This document shows positions 46,751 through 56,261 of a DNA stretch of 64,000 nt, piece after piece. The translations under genes were made by a program, and so were the position numbers. The stretch covers positions 186,001 through 250,000 of the forward strand of contig NZ_PHRF01000090.1 of NCBI RefSeq assembly GCF_004151105.1, in the 5' to 3' direction. Origin of the DNA: Streptomyces sp. L-9-10 (GTDB lineage Bacteria; Actinomycetota; Actinomycetes; Streptomycetales; Streptomycetaceae). The notes below the pieces were generated by a model. That model had not been told where the DNA came from, made no database searches, and was given only the letters and a program-made list of their open reading frames with translations. Each line of letters starts with the position of its first letter. Positions within the stretch are counted from its first letter, which is position 1.

Positions 46751-48040
46751 ATGAACACCTCAGCACACAGCCGCCGCACCTTCCTCGTGGGTGCCGGCGC
46801 CGTCGGCGCCGGCGCACTGATGACCGGCTGCGTCACCTCCTCGTCATCGAGCGGCAAGAGCGCGTCGGGCGGCGCCGTCACCCTTCAGTCCAACCTCTCC
46901 GCACCGCAGGCCAAGTCCGCGATGCAGGACGTCATCGACGCCTTCAACAAGCGGGGCGGCGCCCGGGGTTCACTCAACACCGTCGCCTCGGAGACGTTCC
47001 GTACACAGCTGCCGACCTACCTCACCTCGGCCAACCCGCCGGACCTCTACACCTGGTACCCCGGATCGGTCGCCGAGTCGTACGCAGGCAAGGACCTCCT
47101 CCTCGATGTCAGCGACATCTGGCAGAAGCCCGAACTCGCCGGATACTCCGACGCGTTGCGGAAGCTGTGCACCGACTCCTCCGGCAAGAAGGTCTTCGTC
47201 CCCACCACCTACTACTGGTGGGGTGTGTTCTACCGGAAGTCGAACTTCGCCAAGTGGGGCGTCGAGGAGCCCAGGACCTGGGACGAGTTCCTCGGCCTGT
47301 GCGACACGCTCAAGAGCAAGGGAGTCGCACCGATCGGCCTCGGGGCCGGCGGCAACACCCCCTGGGTGGCCGCCTCCTGGTTCGACTACCTCAACATCCG
47401 GATCAACGGCGCAGCCTACCACCGCGAACTGCTCGCCGGCGAGCACCGCTTCGACGACCCCGAGGTCCGCAGGGTCTTCGACCGCTGGGGCGAGGCCCTG
47501 CCGTACTTCGACCCGAACGGGACCGCGCTGCCCTTCCAGGACGCCACCACCGCGCTCCTCCAGGGCCGTACCGGCATGATGCTGATCGGCACCTTCTTCG
47601 CCGACTCCACCCCCAAGGACCAGCTCGACGACATCGACTTCTTCCGCTTCCCGGTGATCGACCCCAAGATCCCGCTCGCCGAGGAGGCCCCCACCGACGG
47701 CTACTTCGCCAGCGCCCGCACCGGCCGCGCCGACGAGACCAAGGAACTCCTGCGCTACCTCGCCACCGCCGAGTCCCAGGAGATCTACCTCAAGGGCTCG
47801 TCCGGCACCTCGCTGCCCACCCACCCCGACGCCAAGGACAGCGGAACGCCCCTGGTGACCAAGGGCCGCAAACTGATCGAGGACGCCGCGGACATCACGC
47901 AGTTCTTCAACCGCGACTCCAGCGACGCCCTCGCGCCCACCGCCGACACCGCGCTGACCCGCTACCTGGCCAAGCCCAAGGAGATCGGCTCCATCCTCAC
48001 GACGTGGCAACGCGACGCGCAGAAGATCTGGAGCCAGTGA
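46751..48040 (+). CDS. Sugar ABC transporter substrate-binding lipoprotein
   Basis: 429-aa family 1 extracellular binding protein for oligosaccharides, probably alpha-galactosides (from neighbours). The N-terminus has a Tat motif SRRTFLVG and a lipobox LMTGC near residue 27, so it is a Tat-exported lipoprotein. Typical segments are DVIDAFNKRGG, NPPDLYTWYPGSV, YYWWGVFYRKSNFAKWGVEEPRTWDEF and LPFQDATTALLQGRTGMMLIGTF. ATG at 46751 has AGGGAG 4 nt upstream. The permease gene begins 1 bp after the stop. Confidence 0.93.
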   Translation: MNTSAHSRRTFLVGAGAVGAGALMTGCVTSSSSSGKSASGGAVTLQSNLSAPQAKSAMQDVIDAFNKRGGARGSLNTVASETFRTQLPTYLTSANPPDLYTWYPGSVAESYAGKDLLLDVSDIWQKPELAGYSDALRKLCTDSSGKKVFVPTTYYWWGVFYRKSNFAKWGVEEPRTWDEFLGLCDTLKSKGVAPIGLGAGGNTPWVAASWFDYLNIRINGAAYHRELLAGEHRFDDPEVRRVFDRWGEALPYFDPNGTALPFQDATTALLQGRTGMMLIGTFFADSTPKDQLDDIDFFRFPVIDPKIPLAEEAPTDGYFASARTGRADETKELLRYLATAESQEIYLKGSSGTSLPTHPDAKDSGTPLVTKGRKLIEDAADITQFFNRDSSDALAPTADTALTRYLAKPKEIGSILTTWQRDAQKIWSQ

Positions 48041-48041
48041 C

Positions 48042-48977
48042 ATGGCGGTCCTCACCGCACCCCGGAAGACGGCGGGCGGCCGGGCGACCGGCCGGCCCCC
48101 GGCCCGCAAGCGGGCGACGAGGGTCCCGCCCGCCGTGCTCGCCTTCGTGCTCGTACCACTGCTCGCCGAGGCGTTCTGGGTGTTCTGGCCGGCGATCCAG
48201 GGGGTCTACCTCTCCTTCACCAAGTGGGACGGCGTCAGCGCCCCGGAGTTCATCGGTCTCGCCAACTTCCGTGAGATGTTCGGCGACGCCGTCTTCCGCA
48301 CCGCCGCCCTGGACACCGTCATCTGGCTGGTGCTCTTCGGCGGACTCTCCGCCGCCCTCGGCCTCGGCGCGGCGCTCCTGCTCCAGCAGGAACGCCGGGG
48401 CGTCGGTTTCTACCGCGCCGCGCTGTTCCTTCCCGTGGTGTTCTCGCTGGTGGCGACGGCCCTGGTGTGGCAGGCGATGTACCAGCCCGACGGGCTGATC
48501 AACAAGACCCTCGAAGGGATCGGGCTCGGCAGCCTCACCCATGCCTGGCTCGCCGACCAGGACACCGCCCTGTACGCCGTGATCGTGCCCGCGCTGTGGC
48601 GCCAGATCGGCTATGTGATGGTGCTCTACCTCGCCGGACTCAAGGGCATCGACCCGGTGCTCTACGAGGCGGCGAAGGTGGACGGCGCCACCCGCCGGCA
48701 GCAGTTCCGGCACATCACACTGCCCCAGCTGAGCAGTGTGAACGCGGTGGTCCTCTCGGTCATCGTCATCGACTCGCTGCGCTCCTTCGACGTGGTGTGG
48801 GCACTCACCCGCGGTGGCCCCTACCACTCCTCCGAACTGCTCAGCACCTACATGTACTCCACCGCCTTCCAGTCACTGCGACTGGGCTACGGCTCCGCAC
48901 TCGCGGTCGTGATCTTCGTTCTCGCCTTCGGCGTCATCGCGTCCTACCTCGTCCGCGCCTTCCGGGAGGCCGACTGA
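48042..48977 (+). CDS. Sugar ABC transporter permease 1 (MalF-like)
   Basis: 311-aa inner-membrane permease with six predicted helices and the coupling (EAA) loop EAAKVDGATRRQQFRHITLPQL. It starts 1 bp after the binding-protein stop. Its final TGA shares a base with the ATG of the second permease (TGATG). No MsiK-type ATPase gene is nearby; streptomycetes use a shared ATPase encoded elsewhere for such importers. Confidence 0.95.
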   Translation: MAVLTAPRKTAGGRATGRPPARKRATRVPPAVLAFVLVPLLAEAFWVFWPAIQGVYLSFTKWDGVSAPEFIGLANFREMFGDAVFRTAALDTVIWLVLFGGLSAALGLGAALLLQQERRGVGFYRAALFLPVVFSLVATALVWQAMYQPDGLINKTLEGIGLGSLTHAWLADQDTALYAVIVPALWRQIGYVMVLYLAGLKGIDPVLYEAAKVDGATRRQQFRHITLPQLSSVNAVVLSVIVIDSLRSFDVVWALTRGGPYHSSELLSTYMYSTAFQSLRLGYGSALAVVIFVLAFGVIASYLVRAFREAD

Positions 48978-49885
48978 TGAGCGTCACCCACGCCTCCGCC
49001 CCGCCCGCCGGCCCACACGACATCACCCCGGCCCCGCCGGCCCGCGCCCCGCGACGGAACCGCAGCGGGATCTGGCGAACCGCGGGATTCCACCTCAGCG
49101 CCGGGCTGCTCTCCGCCCTGTGGCTGCTGCCCATCGCGCTCGTCCTGGTCACCAGCACCCGGTCCTTCGACGATGTGGCCGCCCACGGCGTCGGCAGCCT
49201 GCCGCACTCCTTCACCCTCGACGGTTTCCGTCAGGCATGGGTCGACGGCGGCCAGCAGCGCGCCCTGATCAACAGCCTGCTCGTCACCGTGCCGACGGTG
49301 CTCCTGTCGCTGCTCCTCGCCTCGACGGCCGCGTTCGCCCTCAGCCGCTACGACCTGCCGCTGCGCCGTACCCTCCTGCTGCTGATGCTCGGCGGAAACC
49401 TGCTGCCCCCGCAGATCCTCCTGGTACCGGTCTCCAAACTCAGCGAAATGCTGGGTCTGTACGACTCGTTGTACGCGCTCATCGGCGTCCAGGTCGGCTT
49501 CGGCGTCGGCTTCTACGTCTTCGTCCTGCACGGCTTCATGCGGGCCATCCCGTCGGAGATCCAGCAGGCCGCGGTCATCGACGGCGCCGGTCCGTGGCAG
49601 ATCTACACCAGGATCATCATGCCCCTGGCCAAGCCCGCCATGGCCGCGCTGAGCGCCCTGTCGTTCACCTGGATCTTCAACGACCTGCTGTGGGCCATCA
49701 CCGTCCTGCGCACGGACAGCCAGATGCCGATCACCGCCTCGCTGATCGGACTTCAGGGCCAGTACGTGTCCATGTGGAACGTCATCGCCGCGGGCTCCGT
49801 CATCGCCGCGGCCCCGACCGTCGTCGTATTCCTCAAGTTCCAGCGCCACTTCGTCGCCGGACTCAATCTGGGAGCAGTGAAGTGA
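48977..49885 (+). CDS. Sugar ABC transporter permease 2 (MalG-like)
   Basis: 302-aa permease with six helices and the EAA loop QQAAVIDGAGPWQIYTRIIMPLAKP. Its Pro/Ala/Arg-rich N-terminus is cytoplasmic. ATG at 48977 overlaps the previous stop by one base, and its own stop overlaps the GTG of the GH36 gene (GTGA), showing a tight operon. Confidence 0.95.
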   Translation: MSVTHASAPPAGPHDITPAPPARAPRRNRSGIWRTAGFHLSAGLLSALWLLPIALVLVTSTRSFDDVAAHGVGSLPHSFTLDGFRQAWVDGGQQRALINSLLVTVPTVLLSLLLASTAAFALSRYDLPLRRTLLLLMLGGNLLPPQILLVPVSKLSEMLGLYDSLYALIGVQVGFGVGFYVFVLHGFMRAIPSEIQQAAVIDGAGPWQIYTRIIMPLAKPAMAALSALSFTWIFNDLLWAITVLRTDSQMPITASLIGLQGQYVSMWNVIAAGSVIAAAPTVVVFLKFQRHFVAGLNLGAVK

Positions 49886-51984
49886 CCCCGCACGACCGCT
49901 GGCTGCTGCGCACCGAGAACACCACCTACGCGGTACGGATCGCCGGCCGGGGACGCTGGGCCGAACTGGACGCCTGGGGTCCGCACGGAGCCGAGACCGG
50001 CCCCTCGCCCTTCCAGCATCCGCACCGCACCCACTTCCTCACCCCCGCGGACGCCGCACCGGCCGAGTACATCCCCCACGGCCTGCGGCCCTTCACCGGA
50101 GCCGACCTCGTGGCCCGGCGCCCCGGCGGGGAACGCGGCATCTGGTGGACGTTCGACACCGCCACACACGACGGCGACCACGCGCTGCGCCTCGACTTCA
50201 CCGACGAGGAACTGGGGCTGCGCACGGCACTCCACTACGAGACCGTGCCCGGCACCGATGTGATCCTGCGGTGGACTGAGCTGACCTGCACCGGCGACGA
50301 GGGACTGCGGCTGGAGCGCGTCGACTCGGCTGCCGTGAACATTCCCGTCGCGGGCGGCGCCCGGCTCACCTGCCTCACCGGCCAGTGGTCCCAGGAATTC
50401 CAGCGCACCCAGCTGGAACTCACCCGCGGCCGCTTCGAGATGGCCTCCACCCAGGCCGTGCCCGGCCACGCGTACGCACCCTGGCTCGCCGTCCAGGACG
50501 CCTCGGAACCGGACGAGGGGAACACACCCACGTACGGCATCGCCCTGGAGTGGTCCGGGAACTGGCACATGGCCGCGGACGCCGAGCCCGGCGGCGCCAT
50601 CCGGGTCCGCGCGGGCCGTGTGCCCCACGAGGGCTCCCTCCGCCTCGCCCCCGGTGCCACCCTCACCACCCCCCGGCTGGCCTGCGCGTTCAGCCCGGAA
50701 GGGCTCGACGGACTGGCCCGTGTCTGGCACACCTACGAACGCCGGCTCAGCGGCGAGCGCCTCCACCGGCCCCGCAAAGTCCTCTACAACTCCTGGGAAG
50801 CGACCGGCTTCGACGTCGACGCCGCCGACCAGCTGGAACTGGCCACGATCGCCGCCGGGATGGGAACCGAGGTGTTCGTCGTCGACGACGGGTGGTTCAC
50901 GGGACGCCACGACGAGACCGGGGGACTCGGCGACTGGCACCCGGACCCGGCGAACTTCCCCGACGGCTTCGACACGTTCATCGACCGGGTCCGTGCCACC
51001 GGCATGGACTTCGGCCTCTGGGTCGAGCCCGAGGCGATCAGCCCCCGCTCCGCGCTCCACGCCGAGCACCCGGAGTGGGTCTACCGTGTCGACGGACGGC
51101 CCGCCTCGCTGGTGCGCGAGCAACTCGTCCTCGACCTGGGCCGCGAGGACGTCCAGGACTTCGTCATCGCCACCCTCGACCGGCTCCTCGGCGAACACGC
51201 CATCAGCTACCTCAAGTGGGACATGAACCGCCCGCCCACCGAACGCGGCAGGCCCGGCACCGTCCCCGTCGAAGAGCAGGACCTGGACGCCGCGCACGTC
51301 GCCGGATACCTGCGCGTACTCGACCACCTGCGCACCCACCACCCGCGGGTCACCGTCGAAGGGTGCGCCGGCGGTGGCGGCCGGATCGAACACGCCACCC
51401 TCGCCCGTACCGACGTGGTGTGGCCGAGCGACAACACCGCGCCACTGGACCGTCTCGCCATCCAGTACGGCTACCTGCACGCACACGCCCCGCACACGAT
51501 GAGCTCCTGGGTCACCGACTCACCGGGCGTCTTCGACCCGCGGCCCCGGTCACTGGCCTTCCGTTTCGTCACCGCCATGGCCGGTGTCCTCGGAATCGGC
51601 GCCGACATCCGCACCTGGCCGGCGGAACGGCGCGCCGAAGCCGCACGCTGGGTGGCCCGCTACAAGGAGATCCGCGATGTCGTCCACCACGGCGAGGTCC
51701 GGCTGCTGAACACGCCGTCCGACGCCTGCTGCGGTGTCCAGTACGACGCGCCGGGTGGCGACCGCACCGTCGTCACCGCCTGGAACACCGGTCGCCTGGA
51801 CGGGGCGCCCCTGGTCCCCGGCCGCCCCGCCCGGCTGCGGCTGCGCGGCCTCGACCGGACCGCCCACTACACCGACCAGGACACCGGCACCGTCTACAGC
51901 GGAGCGCATCTGACGCAGTACGGCCTGCCGTTCGCGTGGACCGCCCAGTACGACGCGGAACTGGTAGTCCTGGTCCGGACGTAG
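49882..51984 (+). CDS. Intracellular GH36 alpha-galactosidase
   Basis: 700-aa family 36 enzyme with no signal peptide, so it acts on imported alpha-galactosides. An N-terminal beta-supersandwich (about residues 1-285) precedes the barrel. Visible are YNSWEATGF, EVFVVDDGWFTGR, the nucleophile motif YLKWDMNR, EGCAGGGGR and the acid/base motif PSDNTAPLDR. GTG at 49882 overlaps the permease stop. Pairing with the secreted GH27 gives extracellular and cytosolic stages of galactoside breakdown. Confidence 0.95.
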   Translation: MTPHDRWLLRTENTTYAVRIAGRGRWAELDAWGPHGAETGPSPFQHPHRTHFLTPADAAPAEYIPHGLRPFTGADLVARRPGGERGIWWTFDTATHDGDHALRLDFTDEELGLRTALHYETVPGTDVILRWTELTCTGDEGLRLERVDSAAVNIPVAGGARLTCLTGQWSQEFQRTQLELTRGRFEMASTQAVPGHAYAPWLAVQDASEPDEGNTPTYGIALEWSGNWHMAADAEPGGAIRVRAGRVPHEGSLRLAPGATLTTPRLACAFSPEGLDGLARVWHTYERRLSGERLHRPRKVLYNSWEATGFDVDAADQLELATIAAGMGTEVFVVDDGWFTGRHDETGGLGDWHPDPANFPDGFDTFIDRVRATGMDFGLWVEPEAISPRSALHAEHPEWVYRVDGRPASLVREQLVLDLGREDVQDFVIATLDRLLGEHAISYLKWDMNRPPTERGRPGTVPVEEQDLDAAHVAGYLRVLDHLRTHHPRVTVEGCAGGGGRIEHATLARTDVVWPSDNTAPLDRLAIQYGYLHAHAPHTMSSWVTDSPGVFDPRPRSLAFRFVTAMAGVLGIGADIRTWPAERRAEAARWVARYKEIRDVVHHGEVRLLNTPSDACCGVQYDAPGGDRTVVTAWNTGRLDGAPLVPGRPARLRLRGLDRTAHYTDQDTGTVYSGAHLTQYGLPFAWTAQYDAELVVLVRT

Positions 51985-52068
51985 TCGTCACCAGCCCCGG
52001 CACTCCGTCACGAGAGCCGCCGATGCCGCCGGATACTGTTCACGAACCCCGAGGAGTCGACCCGCCCC

Positions 52069-52827
52069 ATGAACGGACCCACCCGCTTCGCCGACCAGGT
52101 GGCCGTGGTCACCGGAGCCGCCTCGGGCATCGGCGCGGCCACCGCCGTACGCCTCGCCGCCGAAGGGGCCTCCGTGATCCTCGCGGATATCGCGGCAGCA
52201 CCCGGCGAACGCGTCGCCGAGGACATCCGCGCACAGGGCGGCCACGCGCGGTTCGTCCACGCGGACGTCGCGGACCAGGGCGACTGGGAACGGATCGTGT
52301 CCGCCGCGCACACCTTCGGGCCGGTCTCCGTACTCGTCAGCAACGCCTTCACCGTGGACGTGGCCCCCGCCCACGAGATGACCGTCGCGTCCTGGGAACG
52401 CCAGCTCGCGGTCAATCTCACCGGCGGGTTCCTCGGATTCCGGGCCGCGCTGCCCGACCTGCGCGCCCACGACGGCGCCGTCGTCCTGACCTCCTCCGTC
52501 CACGCGCACAAGGGCATCCCCGGCCACCCCGCGTACGCGGCGTCCAAGGGCGCACTGCTCTCGCTGTGCGGACAACTCGCCGTGGAGTACGGGCCCGAGG
52601 TCCGGGTCAACGCGGTGCTGCCCGGCCCCATCCTCACCGGGGCCTGGGACCGGGTCCCGGAGGAGGACCGGCGGAAAAGCGTCGCCGAGACCGCCGCACA
52701 GCGCTTCGGCACCCCTCGGGAGGTCGCCGCCGCCATCGCCTTCCTGGCAGCCCGGGAAGCCTCCTACATCACCGGGTCGAGCCTGCTTGTCGACGGCGGC
52801 TGGTCCGTCGTCAAAGCCTCGGCCTGA
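52069..52827 (+). CDS. Short-chain dehydrogenase, possible galactose 1-dehydrogenase
   Basis: 252-aa classical SDR: TGAASGIGAA cofactor motif, ADV, NLTGGFLGF, catalytic Ser in TSSVHAHKG, YAASK with Tyr and Lys, and PGPI. The acidic residue after strand 2 (LADIAA) favours NAD+. It lies between GH36 and the galactonate genes, where oxidation of galactose to galactonolactone would be needed. The substrate is inferred from context only; other sugar alcohols or acids are possible. GAGGAG precedes the ATG. Confidence 0.88.
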   Translation: MNGPTRFADQVAVVTGAASGIGAATAVRLAAEGASVILADIAAAPGERVAEDIRAQGGHARFVHADVADQGDWERIVSAAHTFGPVSVLVSNAFTVDVAPAHEMTVASWERQLAVNLTGGFLGFRAALPDLRAHDGAVVLTSSVHAHKGIPGHPAYAASKGALLSLCGQLAVEYGPEVRVNAVLPGPILTGAWDRVPEEDRRKSVAETAAQRFGTPREVAAAIAFLAAREASYITGSSLLVDGGWSVVKASA

Positions 52828-52869
52828 CCGCCGCCGTCCCCCATCCCCCCAGCAGAAAGGCACAACAAC

Positions 52870-53643
52870 ATGACGCCATACGCGCGCCGCGGAGTGCACG
52901 GCCAGACCGTGGAGACTCTCGCGCGCCGGGTGCTCAGCGGCGAGATCCCCGAAGGGGCGACACTCGATCTCGTGTCACTGCAGGGCGAGCTGGACGTCAG
53001 TCTGACCGCGCTGCGGGAGTCCCTGAAGGTCCTCGCGGCCAAGGGGATGGTCGACGCACGCCAGAAGCGCGGCACCTTCGTCCGCCCACGCTCCGACTGG
53101 AACCTCCTCGACGCGGACGTGCTGCGCTGGCAGTTCGCCGGCAGCGCGGGCACCGGTACCGACCTGGCCCTGCTGCGCAACCTGGGTGAGGTCCGCGGCA
53201 TCATCGAACCGGCCGCGGTCAGGCTGGCCGCCGAGCGCCGTACCGACGCCGATCTCGACGCGCTGGAGGCGGCCCTGACGGCGATGGGCGAGGACCAGGG
53301 GGGCGCGGCGCACGCCGTCGAGGCGGACCTCGCCTTCCACCGCGCGCTCCTCGCGGCCACCCACAACGAACTCCTCGAACGCATGGAGATGGTCATCGAG
53401 TCCGGTCTCGCCCACCGTGACGAGATCGTCCACAGCACCCTCCACGGCGAGGACCCGGTCCCCAGCCACCGAGCCGTCCTGGACGCCGTGCGCGACCAGG
53501 ACCCGGAAACCGCCGAACGCGCCATGCGAGCCCTCCTCGACCAGGCGGTCCGCGACCTCGACCGTGTCCGCGGAAGCGAGAGCGACGGCGACGGCGCGCC
53601 GGCGACCACCGGCGACACGCACAACGGGAGCCCGGCCCAGTGA
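52870..53643 (+). CDS. GntR-family (FadR/FCD) regulator, DgoR-like
   Basis: 257-aa regulator: N-terminal winged helix (LQGELDVSLTALRESLKVLAAKGMVDARQKRGTFV) and a C-terminal FCD ligand domain with His/Asp-type residues (DLAFHRAL, SHRAVLDAV). The junction SDWNLLDADVLRW is typical of galactonate-responsive DgoR-like proteins. Its stop overlaps the GTG of the dehydratase gene, so it is embedded in the operon it probably represses. Candidate sites are the two AT-rich promoter motifs at 44336 and 46639. Confidence 0.92.
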   Translation: MTPYARRGVHGQTVETLARRVLSGEIPEGATLDLVSLQGELDVSLTALRESLKVLAAKGMVDARQKRGTFVRPRSDWNLLDADVLRWQFAGSAGTGTDLALLRNLGEVRGIIEPAAVRLAAERRTDADLDALEAALTAMGEDQGGAAHAVEADLAFHRALLAATHNELLERMEMVIESGLAHRDEIVHSTLHGEDPVPSHRAVLDAVRDQDPETAERAMRALLDQAVRDLDRVRGSESDGDGAPATTGDTHNGSPAQ

Positions 53644-54785
53644 AGATCACGCGCATCGAGACCTTTCTCGTCCCGCCCCGCTGGCTGTTCTGCCGGATCG
53701 AGACCGACGAGGGAGCCGTCGGCTGGGGCGAACCCGTGGTCGAGGGCAGGGCCGAGGTGGTTCGCGCCGCGGTCGACGTCCTGGCCGAGTATCTGATCGG
53801 CCAGGATCCCCTGCGCATCCAGGACCACTGGCAGGTGCTCAGCAAGGGCGGGTTCTACCGCAGCGGCCCCATACTCTCCAGCGCCGTCGCCGGAATCGAC
53901 CAGGCCCTGTGGGACATCGCGGGCAAGGTGTACGGGGCGCCCGTGCACGCCCTGCTCGGCGGGGCGCTGCGCGACGAGGTCCGGGTCTACGCCTGGGTGG
54001 GAGGCGACGAACCCGCCGGGCTCGCCGACGAGATCACCGCCCAGGTCGAGGCGGGCTTCACCGCCGTGAAGATGAACGCGGCGGCCCGTACCTCACCGAT
54101 TCCCACCCTCGCGGAGACGGCCGCCGTCGTCGAACGCGTGGCCGTGGCCCGTGAGATCCTGGGCCCCGGCCGCGATGTGGCCGTCGACATGCACGGCCGG
54201 TTCGGACCGGCCGCGGCCCGGCGAGTCCTCCAGGCCATCGAGCCACTGCACCCGCTGTTCGTCGAGGAGCCGCTGCTGCCCGAGCAGGGCCACCTGCTCG
54301 CCGCGCTCGTGGGTGCGACGTCCGTACCCATCGCCACCGGTGAACGGCTCTACGGCAGGGCGGAGTTCCTGCCCGCCCTCCACGCGGGCATCGCCGTGGC
54401 CCAGCCGGACCTGTCGCACGCCGGCGGCATCACCGAGGTCCACCGCATCGCGTCGCTCGCCGACACCTACGGCGTACAGCTCGCCCCGCACTGCCCCCTC
54501 GGTCCGATCGCCCTCGCCGCGAGCCTCCAGATCGCCTTCTGCACCCCGAATTTCCTCATCCAGGAGCAGAGCCGGGGCATCCACTACAACAAGGACGCCG
54601 ATCTGCTCTCGTACGTCGTCGATACGGATCCGTTCCGCTTCGTCGCAGGACAGGCTCCGCGTACCGCACTCCCGGGACTCGGCATCACCGTCGACGAGGC
54701 CGCCGTACGCGCCGCCGACCGCACCGGGCACGCCTGGCGCAACCCGGTGTGGCGCCACCCCGACGGATCGTTCGCCGAATGGTGA
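53640..54785 (+). CDS. dgoD: D-galactonate dehydratase
   Basis: Enolase-superfamily dehydratase turning D-galactonate into 2-keto-3-deoxygalactonate; 381 aa (E. coli DgoD 382). It starts MKITRIETF and shows VDMHGRF (metal Asp and catalytic His), FVEEPLLPE and IATGERLYGR (metal Glu residues) and LAPHCPLGPIALAASLQ (catalytic His). GTG at 53640 overlaps the regulator stop. The next gene begins inside its last codons. Confidence 0.92.
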   Translation: MKITRIETFLVPPRWLFCRIETDEGAVGWGEPVVEGRAEVVRAAVDVLAEYLIGQDPLRIQDHWQVLSKGGFYRSGPILSSAVAGIDQALWDIAGKVYGAPVHALLGGALRDEVRVYAWVGGDEPAGLADEITAQVEAGFTAVKMNAAARTSPIPTLAETAAVVERVAVAREILGPGRDVAVDMHGRFGPAAARRVLQAIEPLHPLFVEEPLLPEQGHLLAALVGATSVPIATGERLYGRAEFLPALHAGIAVAQPDLSHAGGITEVHRIASLADTYGVQLAPHCPLGPIALAASLQIAFCTPNFLIQEQSRGIHYNKDADLLSYVVDTDPFRFVAGQAPRTALPGLGITVDEAAVRAADRTGHAWRNPVWRHPDGSFAEW

Positions 54786-55582
54786 ACGCCCCGTCCCCGA
54801 TCCGGATCACCACCGACCCGGCCCACGGCGGACGCTGGACCTCGCTGTGGGCGGCCGGCCGCGAATGGCTCTGGCACCGCGAGGAACCGCGTCGCCCGCA
54901 CGTCGTCCCGGGCGACGCCTTCGCCGACGCGGGCGGCCTGGAGGAGTGTGTTCCCACGGTCCGGGGCACCCCCGACCACGGGCACGCCTGGGCCAGGGCG
55001 TGGCGGCGGGACGGTGACACGGAGTCCGTCACCTGCCCGGACTTCCGGCTCAGCCGCCGAATCCGTCACCAGGAGCGGCGGGCGGTGGCCGACTACCGGC
55101 TCACCGCCCGGCCCGGCTACCGCTTCCTCTGGGCGGGGCACGCCCTGCTGGATCTGTCCGAGCACGCACACCTCGGCCTGCCCGACGGGACGCACACCCG
55201 GGTCTACCCGGACGGCGGGTCCCGGTGGACACCCTGTGCGTGGCCGTGGTGGCCGGCGGAGTCGACCGCGCTCGACCGGCTGGGACCCGACGACGGTACG
55301 GCCGTCGGCCTGATCGCCGACACCCCTCAGATGGACGTCCACGAGGGAACCGCCGTGCTGCGCCTGTCCGTTGAGGCCGAGGGTCAGCCCGTGTCCGTCG
55401 CCGTGTGGCGCAACCTCCGCGGCTTCCCCGACGACGAGCCCTACCGGTCCATCGGGGTCGAACCGATGCTGGGACGCGTCTTCGACCTCGCCGCGGCCGG
55501 TGAAGGCGACGCGGCCCGCGTGCCGGCCGGCGGGGAAGTCCGGTGGCGGCTCATCGTGAGCGCGGGAACGGAACGAACGTGA
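54779..55582 (+). CDS. Protein of probable galactose-mutarotase fold
   Basis: 267-aa protein that I recognise only weakly. It is rich in Trp, Arg and beta-strand-like segments (GGRWTSLWAAGREWLWHRE, GLEECVPTV, WAWARAW-like segment, YRSIGVEPMLGRVFD), recalling aldose 1-epimerase-like proteins, with no signal peptide. ATG at 54779 overlaps the dehydratase end by 7 bp (GTG at 54782 is an alternative). Its place in the galactose operon suits a mutarotase; a galactonolactonase is also missing from the pathway, but I see no lactonase motif. Confidence 0.7.
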   Translation: MVNAPSPIRITTDPAHGGRWTSLWAAGREWLWHREEPRRPHVVPGDAFADAGGLEECVPTVRGTPDHGHAWARAWRRDGDTESVTCPDFRLSRRIRHQERRAVADYRLTARPGYRFLWAGHALLDLSEHAHLGLPDGTHTRVYPDGGSRWTPCAWPWWPAESTALDRLGPDDGTAVGLIADTPQMDVHEGTAVLRLSVEAEGQPVSVAVWRNLRGFPDDEPYRSIGVEPMLGRVFDLAAAGEGDAARVPAGGEVRWRLIVSAGTERT

Positions 55583-55613
55583 CAGCACCTCAGACCGGAA
55601 AGGAACCCCGCAC

Positions 55614-56261
55614 GTGGATCTGCTGACCGAGCTGCGTACCCACCGGATCGTCGCCATCGTGCGCGGCGACGACGCGGACGCCGCGCTCAGGACCGTCCTC
55701 ACCCTCGCGGAAGAGAAGATCCCGCTCATCGAGGTCTCGCTCAGCGGCAGGGACGCGCTGAGCGTCATCCGCCGGGCACGCGCGGCTCTCGGCACCGCCG
55801 CTCCGCTCGGCGCGGGTACCGTCCTGACGGCGCGGGACGCGCGGGCGGTGCACGAGGCGGGTGCCGACTTCGTCGTCACCCCGGCCGTCTGCGAGGGGAT
55901 CACCGAAGCGAAGCGGCTCGAACTGCCCGTTCTCGCCGGGGTGATGACCCCCACGGACATCGTCGCCGCACAGCGGCTCGGCGCCGACTCCTTCAAGATC
56001 TTCCCGGCGGCACAGGCGGGCGGCCCCGCGTATCTGCGAGCCCTGCGCGGCCCGTTCCCGACCGCGCCGTTCGTACCTGTCGGGGGAGTGGACACCGAAG
56101 CGGCCGTCGCCTACCTCGCACACGGCGCGACCGCGGTGGGAGTGGGGTCGCCGCTCATCGGTGACGCCGCCGACGGCGGCAGCGTCGACGCCCTGCGCAC
56201 CAGAGCACGCGCCTTCCTCGACGCGGTCCGCGCCACCGGTCACGGGGCGGCGGGACGATGA
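55614..56261 (+). CDS. dgoA: 2-dehydro-3-deoxy-6-phosphogalactonate aldolase (KDPG/KDPGal family)
   Basis: 215-aa class I aldolase that splits KDPGal to pyruvate and glyceraldehyde 3-phosphate. Core motifs are RIVAIVRG, IPLIEVSLSG, LGAGTVLTARDA, DFVVTPAV, GVMTPTDIVAAQRLGAD and FKIFPAAQ with the Schiff-base Lys, then PVGGV. GTG at 55614 follows GGAAAGGAA. A KDPG substrate cannot be excluded, but the neighbours point to the galactonate route. ATGA overlap with the kinase gene. Confidence 0.9.
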   Translation: MDLLTELRTHRIVAIVRGDDADAALRTVLTLAEEKIPLIEVSLSGRDALSVIRRARAALGTAAPLGAGTVLTARDARAVHEAGADFVVTPAVCEGITEAKRLELPVLAGVMTPTDIVAAQRLGADSFKIFPAAQAGGPAYLRALRGPFPTAPFVPVGGVDTEAAVAYLAHGATAVGVGSPLIGDAADGGSVDALRTRARAFLDAVRATGHGAAGR

